Made by a program: the position numbers and the translations under genes. This document shows, in pieces, positions 61,087 through 64,000 of a DNA stretch of 64,000 bases. This DNA comes from Billgrantia desiderata (lineage in GTDB: Bacteria; Pseudomonadota; Gammaproteobacteria; Pseudomonadales; Halomonadaceae): positions 1-64,000 of the forward strand of contig JAAQTN010000013.1 in the NCBI GenBank assembly GCA_011742915.1, in the 5' to 3' direction. Position 1 is the stretch's first letter. Every line of letters begins with the position of its first letter. The notes under the pieces are model-generated. The model was not told the origin of the DNA and made no database searches. It saw nothing but the letters and a program-made list of their open reading frames with translations.

Positions 61087-61998
61087 ATGAACGACTTTCC
61101 GATCATCGATGCCCATCAGCACTTCTGGGATCTCGAGCGCAACTATCTGCCCTGGCTGTGCGACAAGACGCCCATTCCCTTTCGCTACGGCGACTACAGC
61201 GCCATTCGCCGCAACTACATGCCCGCGGATTATCGCCAGGATACTCGGGGCTTCAACGTGGTCGGCAGTGTGTTCGTGGAAACGGAGTGGGACCCGCGCA
61301 CGCCGGTAGCGGAAACCCGCTGGGTGCATGAGCTGGCCGAACGTGAAGGGCTACCGACGGTGATGGTCGCCCAGGCCCGGCTCGACCGGCCCGATGTGGC
61401 AGAAGTACTGGCCGCCCACTGCGACCATCCGCGCGTGCGCGGCATTCGCCACAAGCCCGCCGCCGCAAGCTCGCCCGACAAGGTGTTCCCCGGCGCCCCC
61501 GGCTCGATGGGCGACCCGGCCTGGCGGCGGGGTTTCGCCCAGCTTGCAGCCCATGACCTCTCCTTCGACCTGCAGACGCCCTGGTGGCACTTCGAGGAGG
61601 CCGCCGAGCTGGCGGCGTCTTATCCCGAAACCCAGATCGTCATCAACCACACCGGCCTGCCGGCGGACCGCAGCGAAGCCGGGCTCGCCGGCTGGCGCCG
61701 GGCGATGGAGCGAGTGGCCGCCCAGCCCAACGTGGCGGTGAAGATCTCCGGCATCGGCGTGCCGGGACAGCCCTGGAGCGTCGAGGCCAATCGCCGTGTC
61801 GTGCTCGACACCATCGAGGTCTTCGGCGTCGAACGCTGCATGTTCGCCAGCAACTTTCCCGTCGACAGCCTGGTGGCGAGCTTCGAGACGATCTTCTCGG
61901 GCTTCCTGCGCATCACCGAAGGCTTCACGCCCCAGGAGCGTCGCCGGCTGTTTCATGACAACGCGGTGCGTTTCTATCGCATGTCGCTGGAGCAATGA
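61087..61998 (+). CDS. Amidohydrolase-family TIM-barrel hydrolase (COG3618, lactonase-like)
   Basis: This 303-residue protein belongs to amidohydrolase_2 and begins FPIIDAHQHFWDLERNYLPW, the H-x-H metal motif of L-fuconolactonase and 2-pyrone-4,6-dicarboxylate lactonase relatives. Further marks are RGIRHKPAA, IVINHTGLP and ASNFPVDSL (aspartate of the metal site). ATG at 61087 has GAGAGGC upstream and is preferred to one at 61072 that overlaps the previous stop. A sugar-lactonase role would fit the L-fuconate dehydratase, since L-fucono-lactone hydrolysis yields its substrate; this is inference. Confidence 0.88.
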   Translation: MNDFPIIDAHQHFWDLERNYLPWLCDKTPIPFRYGDYSAIRRNYMPADYRQDTRGFNVVGSVFVETEWDPRTPVAETRWVHELAEREGLPTVMVAQARLDRPDVAEVLAAHCDHPRVRGIRHKPAAASSPDKVFPGAPGSMGDPAWRRGFAQLAAHDLSFDLQTPWWHFEEAAELAASYPETQIVINHTGLPADRSEAGLAGWRRAMERVAAQPNVAVKISGIGVPGQPWSVEANRRVVLDTIEVFGVERCMFASNFPVDSLVASFETIFSGFLRITEGFTPQERRRLFHDNAVRFYRMSLEQ

Positions 61999-62009
61999 GC
62001 ACCAAACGC

Positions 62010-62035
62010 AGATGCCACCCCTGGGGGTGGCATCT
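62010..62035. terminator. Terminator between amidohydrolase and gntR
   Basis: AGATGCCACCC and GGGTGGCATCT form a perfect 11-bp stem with a 4-base loop, 12 bases after the amidohydrolase stop and 37 bases from the convergent gntR stop. T-rich sequence is short on both sides. Confidence 0.75.
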
Positions 62036-62071
62036 TCGCACTGCGTGGAACGGATGGGGGGTCATCTGGCG

Positions 62072-62725
62072 TTACTCGGCCATCTCCTCCAGCGCCGAGA
62101 CCTCGACCTTGTTGCGCAGGTGGCAGCTCAGGATGCTGCCCAGTTCCTTGCCGTCACGCTTTCTCAGCGCCTCGATCATCGCTTCGTGCTCGCTCACGGC
62201 CTGAGACCAGTAGTCGCTGCTGAGCTCGGCGGTGAACCGCACCCGGCGCACGCGATGGTTGAGATTCTTGTAGACGTCGATGAGCACCTCGTTCTGCGAG
62301 GCGACCACGATGGCTTCGTGAATCTGCTGATTGGCCAGCAGGTACTCCTGCATGTTGCCGCTCTTGTAGTGCGCCAGCATCTGATAGTGCAGCGCCTCGA
62401 TGTTGGCCAGCTCCGCGTCGGAGATCCGCGCTCCGGCCAGCTCGCCCGCCAGGGCCTCGAGGCTCTGCATCACTTCGAAGGTGTTCTTCAACGTGGTGCG
62501 GGTCAGCTTGGCGACCCGCGCGCCCCGATTGGGCAGCAGCTCGACGAAGCCTTCGTGAGCCAGCACCTTGAGTGCCTCGCGCAAAGGGGTACGGGAGACG
62601 CCGAACTGTTCGCACAGCTGTTTTTCGGGAACCCGGCTGCCGGGGGCCAACACGCCCTGCGCGATCAGATCGCGCACCCTTTCCGCCACCTCACCGTGGA
62701 GCGTACTCTGCCTGATCTTGTCCAT
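62072..62725 (-). CDS. GntR-family regulator, FCD subfamily; candidate regulator of the 43-62 kb cluster
   Basis: This 217-residue protein has the winged helix (VAERVRDLIAQGVLAPGSRV, EKQLCEQFGVSRTPLREALK) and an FCD domain (MQSLEALAGELAGARISDAE, HEAIVVASQNEVLIDVYKNL, HEAMIEALRKRD). Its upstream DNA has a copy of the AATTATGA half-palindrome (62755-62770), consistent with autoregulation. Six other sites with this motif lie at promoters of the cluster. That this GntR is the binder is inferred from position and from the FCD family's small-palindrome operators. Confidence 0.93.
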   Translation of the reverse strand: MDKIRQSTLHGEVAERVRDLIAQGVLAPGSRVPEKQLCEQFGVSRTPLREALKVLAHEGFVELLPNRGARVAKLTRTTLKNTFEVMQSLEALAGELAGARISDAELANIEALHYQMLAHYKSGNMQEYLLANQQIHEAIVVASQNEVLIDVYKNLNHRVRRVRFTAELSSDYWSQAVSEHEAMIEALRKRDGKELGSILSCHLRNKVEVSALEEMAE

Positions 62726-62754
62726 TGGACTTCACTTCTATAACGAATAAATCT

Positions 62755-62770
62755 AATTATGCATTCAAAA
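62755..62770. promoter_or_regulatory. AATTATGA-type site upstream of the cluster gntR
   Basis: AATTATGCATTCAAAA keeps the left arm and the start of the right arm of the cluster operator, 30 bases upstream of the gntR start codon. Confidence 0.5.
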
Positions 62771-62799
62771 AAAAGGAGCGTCAATTGAGGCGACGCTCT
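62766..62799 (-). terminator. Rho-independent terminator of glcC
   Basis: GAGCGTC and GACGCTC form a 7-bp stem (62776-62798). On the minus strand the stem runs into C and eight T. It lies about 40 bases past the glcC stop and abuts the gntR promoter. Confidence 0.85.
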
Positions 62800-62835
62800 C
62801 AGCCCGCCACTCAACCCTCCTCTCAGCCCGCCACT
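62797..62835. repeat. Short direct repeat TCTCAGCCCGCCACTC
   Basis: The 16-base unit occurs at 62797-62812 and again at 62820-62835, separated by a 7-base pyrimidine stretch, between glcC and its terminator. It looks like a local slippage duplication. Confidence 0.6.
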
Positions 62836-62836
62836 C

Positions 62837-63613
62837 TCAGCCCCACTCGTCGAGACGCATGGCCGAGCGCTCCAGGCGCTGATCCTCGGCCTCGATCTCG
62901 CGCAGCTGCGCCTCGATGCCGTGAAGGTGATCGAGCGCCGCACGCCGGGCAGCCTGAGGCTTGCCCTCCATCACGGCCCGATAGAGCCGCGCATGCTGAC
63001 GATTGATCATGGCTCGCGGCCTTTCACGATGATAGAGGTTCTTCACCGAGGCGAACACGGAGCTGAGCAGCAGATCGGTCAGCGATTGCAGCGTATGCAC
63101 CAGCACCGGGTTGTGCGAGGCCTGACAGATCGCCAGGTGAAAGGCGTGGTCGAGGTGGGCCAGCCGCTCCACGTCTATCGCCTGACCCGCCTCGACGTAT
63201 TCCGCCATCGCCTCGTAGCGACGCTGGATCAGCACCCGATCCGCCGGCGTGGCCCGCTCGGCCGCCAGGCGGGCCGACTCCCCTTCCAGCAACGAACGCA
63301 CCTCCAGCAGGTCGTATAGAGTGCGCGGGTGGTCGCGGAAGAGATGCATCAGCGGGCTGTCGTCGCGACCGGCCACCAGTTCGGCCACCACCGAGCCCCG
63401 CCCCTGACGAGTGACGATGATGCCCTTGCTGCGCAGCACGCGCAGCCCTTCGCGCAGCGAGGTGCGCGACACGCCGAGGCGCTCGCACAGGCGTCGCTCC
63501 GAAGGCAGCAGTTGCCCGGGGCGGAACACGCCGTCGAGAATCATCCGCTCCAGGCGTTCCGCCACCGCATCGGGCGTCAGCGTCGCTGAGACGCGCTCAT
63601 GTTCCTGCTGCAT
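62837..63613 (-). CDS. glcC: GntR-family regulator of glycolate oxidase (GlcC-like)
   Basis: This 258-residue FadR/FCD protein has a winged helix (ERLERMILDGVFRPGQLLPS, ERRLCERLGVSRTSLREGLR) followed by an FCD domain (YDLLEVRSLLEGESARLAAE, HLDHAFHLAICQASHNPVLV). It is divergent from glcD and has a perfect FadR-type dyad ACTGGTCATACCAGT between, which is how GlcC is arranged in other bacteria. It likely activates or derepresses the glc operon with glycolate or glyoxylate. Confidence 0.9.
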   Translation of the reverse strand: MQQEHERVSATLTPDAVAERLERMILDGVFRPGQLLPSERRLCERLGVSRTSLREGLRVLRSKGIIVTRQGRGSVVAELVAGRDDSPLMHLFRDHPRTLYDLLEVRSLLEGESARLAAERATPADRVLIQRRYEAMAEYVEAGQAIDVERLAHLDHAFHLAICQASHNPVLVHTLQSLTDLLLSSVFASVKNLYHRERPRAMINRQHARLYRAVMEGKPQAARRAALDHLHGIEAQLREIEAEDQRLERSAMRLDEWG

Positions 63614-63683
63614 TGGTTCTCCCAGGGTCCACAGGCATGCTTGCTAACCTGGCGCTTAAGCGCCGTAGCTGCCATGCTGTATC

Positions 63684-63700
63684 ATGAAAATAATTTCCAA
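63684..63700. promoter_or_regulatory. AllR/IclR-like box between glcC and glcD
   Basis: ATGAAAATAATTTCCAA is, as reverse complement, TTGGAAATTATTTTCAT, near-identical to the gcl distal box. It lies about 120 bases upstream of glcD and links glycolate oxidation to the gcl operon. Confidence 0.6.
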
Positions 63701-63714
63701 TATAGCGCCGAACA

Positions 63715-63729
63715 ACTGGTCATACCAGT
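63715..63729. promoter_or_regulatory. GlcC-type operator between glcC and glcD
   Basis: ACTGGTCATACCAGT is a perfect dyad fitting the FadR-subfamily consensus TNGTNNNACNA (63717-63727). It lies 31 bases from the AllR-like box and about 90 bases upstream of glcD. Confidence 0.75.
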
Positions 63730-63819
63730 AGACCGCAGGCTGGACAGGGGGCGTACCAGAGCGCACATTGGGCGCTTGGCGTACGAACCCCCTGCCGCAT
63801 GACTCGCAGAGAGGCACTC

Positions 63820-64000
63820 ATGAACATCCTCTATGACGAACGGCTCGACGGCCCGGCCCCCGAGATGGACAGGGCCGGCATCCGCGACGCGCTGCTGAAG
63901 GCCATCCCGGGCATGACCCTGCTGCACCGTGAAGAGGACATGCGTCCCTTCGAGTGCGACGGCCTCTCCGTCTACCGCACCCTGCCGCTGCTGGTGGCGC
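63820..64000 (+). CDS. glcD: Glycolate oxidase FAD subunit GlcD, N-terminal fragment (runs off the right edge)
   Basis: The 60 visible residues (MNILYDERLDGPAPEMDRAG, then GMTLLHREEDMRPFECDGLS and VYRTLPLLVA) match the N-terminus of GlcD, which oxidises glycolate to glyoxylate with GlcE and GlcF. GAGAGGCACTC provides a ribosome site 6 bases upstream of the ATG. Dual operators upstream (AllR-like and GlcC-type) suggest co-ordination with Gcl. The remainder of the operon lies beyond the window. Confidence 0.93.
   Translation, partial: MNILYDERLDGPAPEMDRAGIRDALLKAIPGMTLLHREEDMRPFECDGLSVYRTLPLLVA

Overview
The window is high-GC, gene-dense chromosomal DNA and looks like a moderately halophilic gammaproteobacterium, most probably Halomonas or a close relative in the Halomonadaceae. 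This is judged from protein resemblance, acidic protein tails, the gcl-hyi-glxR-ttuD-pyk gene order and a hairpin repeat type I associate with that group. No rRNA, tRNA, CRISPR array, prophage or intact transposase was seen.

Layout. 0-7.1 kb (minus strand): glyoxylate-to-pyruvate assimilation (gcl, hyi, glxR, glycerate 2-kinase, start of pyruvate kinase) plus the last ureide steps (allA, allE). 7.2-11.2 kb: a polar amino-acid-type ABC importer and an RpiR regulator. 11.2-15 kb: allantoinase puuE, and divergently an allantoin/hydantoin racemase and an NCS1 permease. 15.1-20.2 kb: a GntR regulator, a fumarylacetoacetase-fold hydrolase and a tripartite tricarboxylate transporter whose two membrane subunits are fused. 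20.2-25.9 kb: a peptide-type ABC importer. 26-31.4 kb: GntR regulator, urate oxidase puuD, hiuH, uraD and an NCS2 purine permease. 31.5-33.4 kb: phosphoribosyltransferase, phasin, GST. 33.9-40.1 kb: lactate permease, FAD/Fe-S D-lactate-type dehydrogenase, and a serine/alanine-glyoxylate aminotransferase. 40.1-62.7 kb: a large hydroxy-acid/acid-sugar catabolic region with two TRAP transporters, one TctABC transporter, a CoA-transferase, an enoyl-CoA hydratase, a gamma-carbonic-anhydrase-like protein, an FAD oxidase, two beta-hydroxyacid dehydrogenases, an aldehyde dehydrogenase, an L-fuconate dehydratase, a PdxA-like dehydrogenase, a lactonase-type amidohydrolase and a GntR regulator. 62.8-64 kb: glcC and the start of glcD.

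How it fits together. Urate is converted to allantoin (PuuD, HiuH, UraD), then to ureidoglycolate and glyoxylate (PuuE, AllE, AllA; the allantoate-hydrolysing step is absent here). Glyoxylate, also produced from glycolate by GlcD, is condensed by Gcl and taken to phosphoenolpyruvate and pyruvate. The intergenic DNA suggests at least three superimposed regulons: a TTGTATACAA palindrome at almost every urate/allantoin promoter, an AllR/IclR-like TTGGAAAATATTTTC box at gcl, allE and glcD, and an AATTATGA-N2-TCATAATT palindrome at the promoters of the 43-62.7 kb cluster. The last is the best candidate here for an undescribed catabolic system. Two inverted MITE-like elements bracket 28.8-33.9 kb, and two covarying large hairpin repeats lie in the glyoxylate region.
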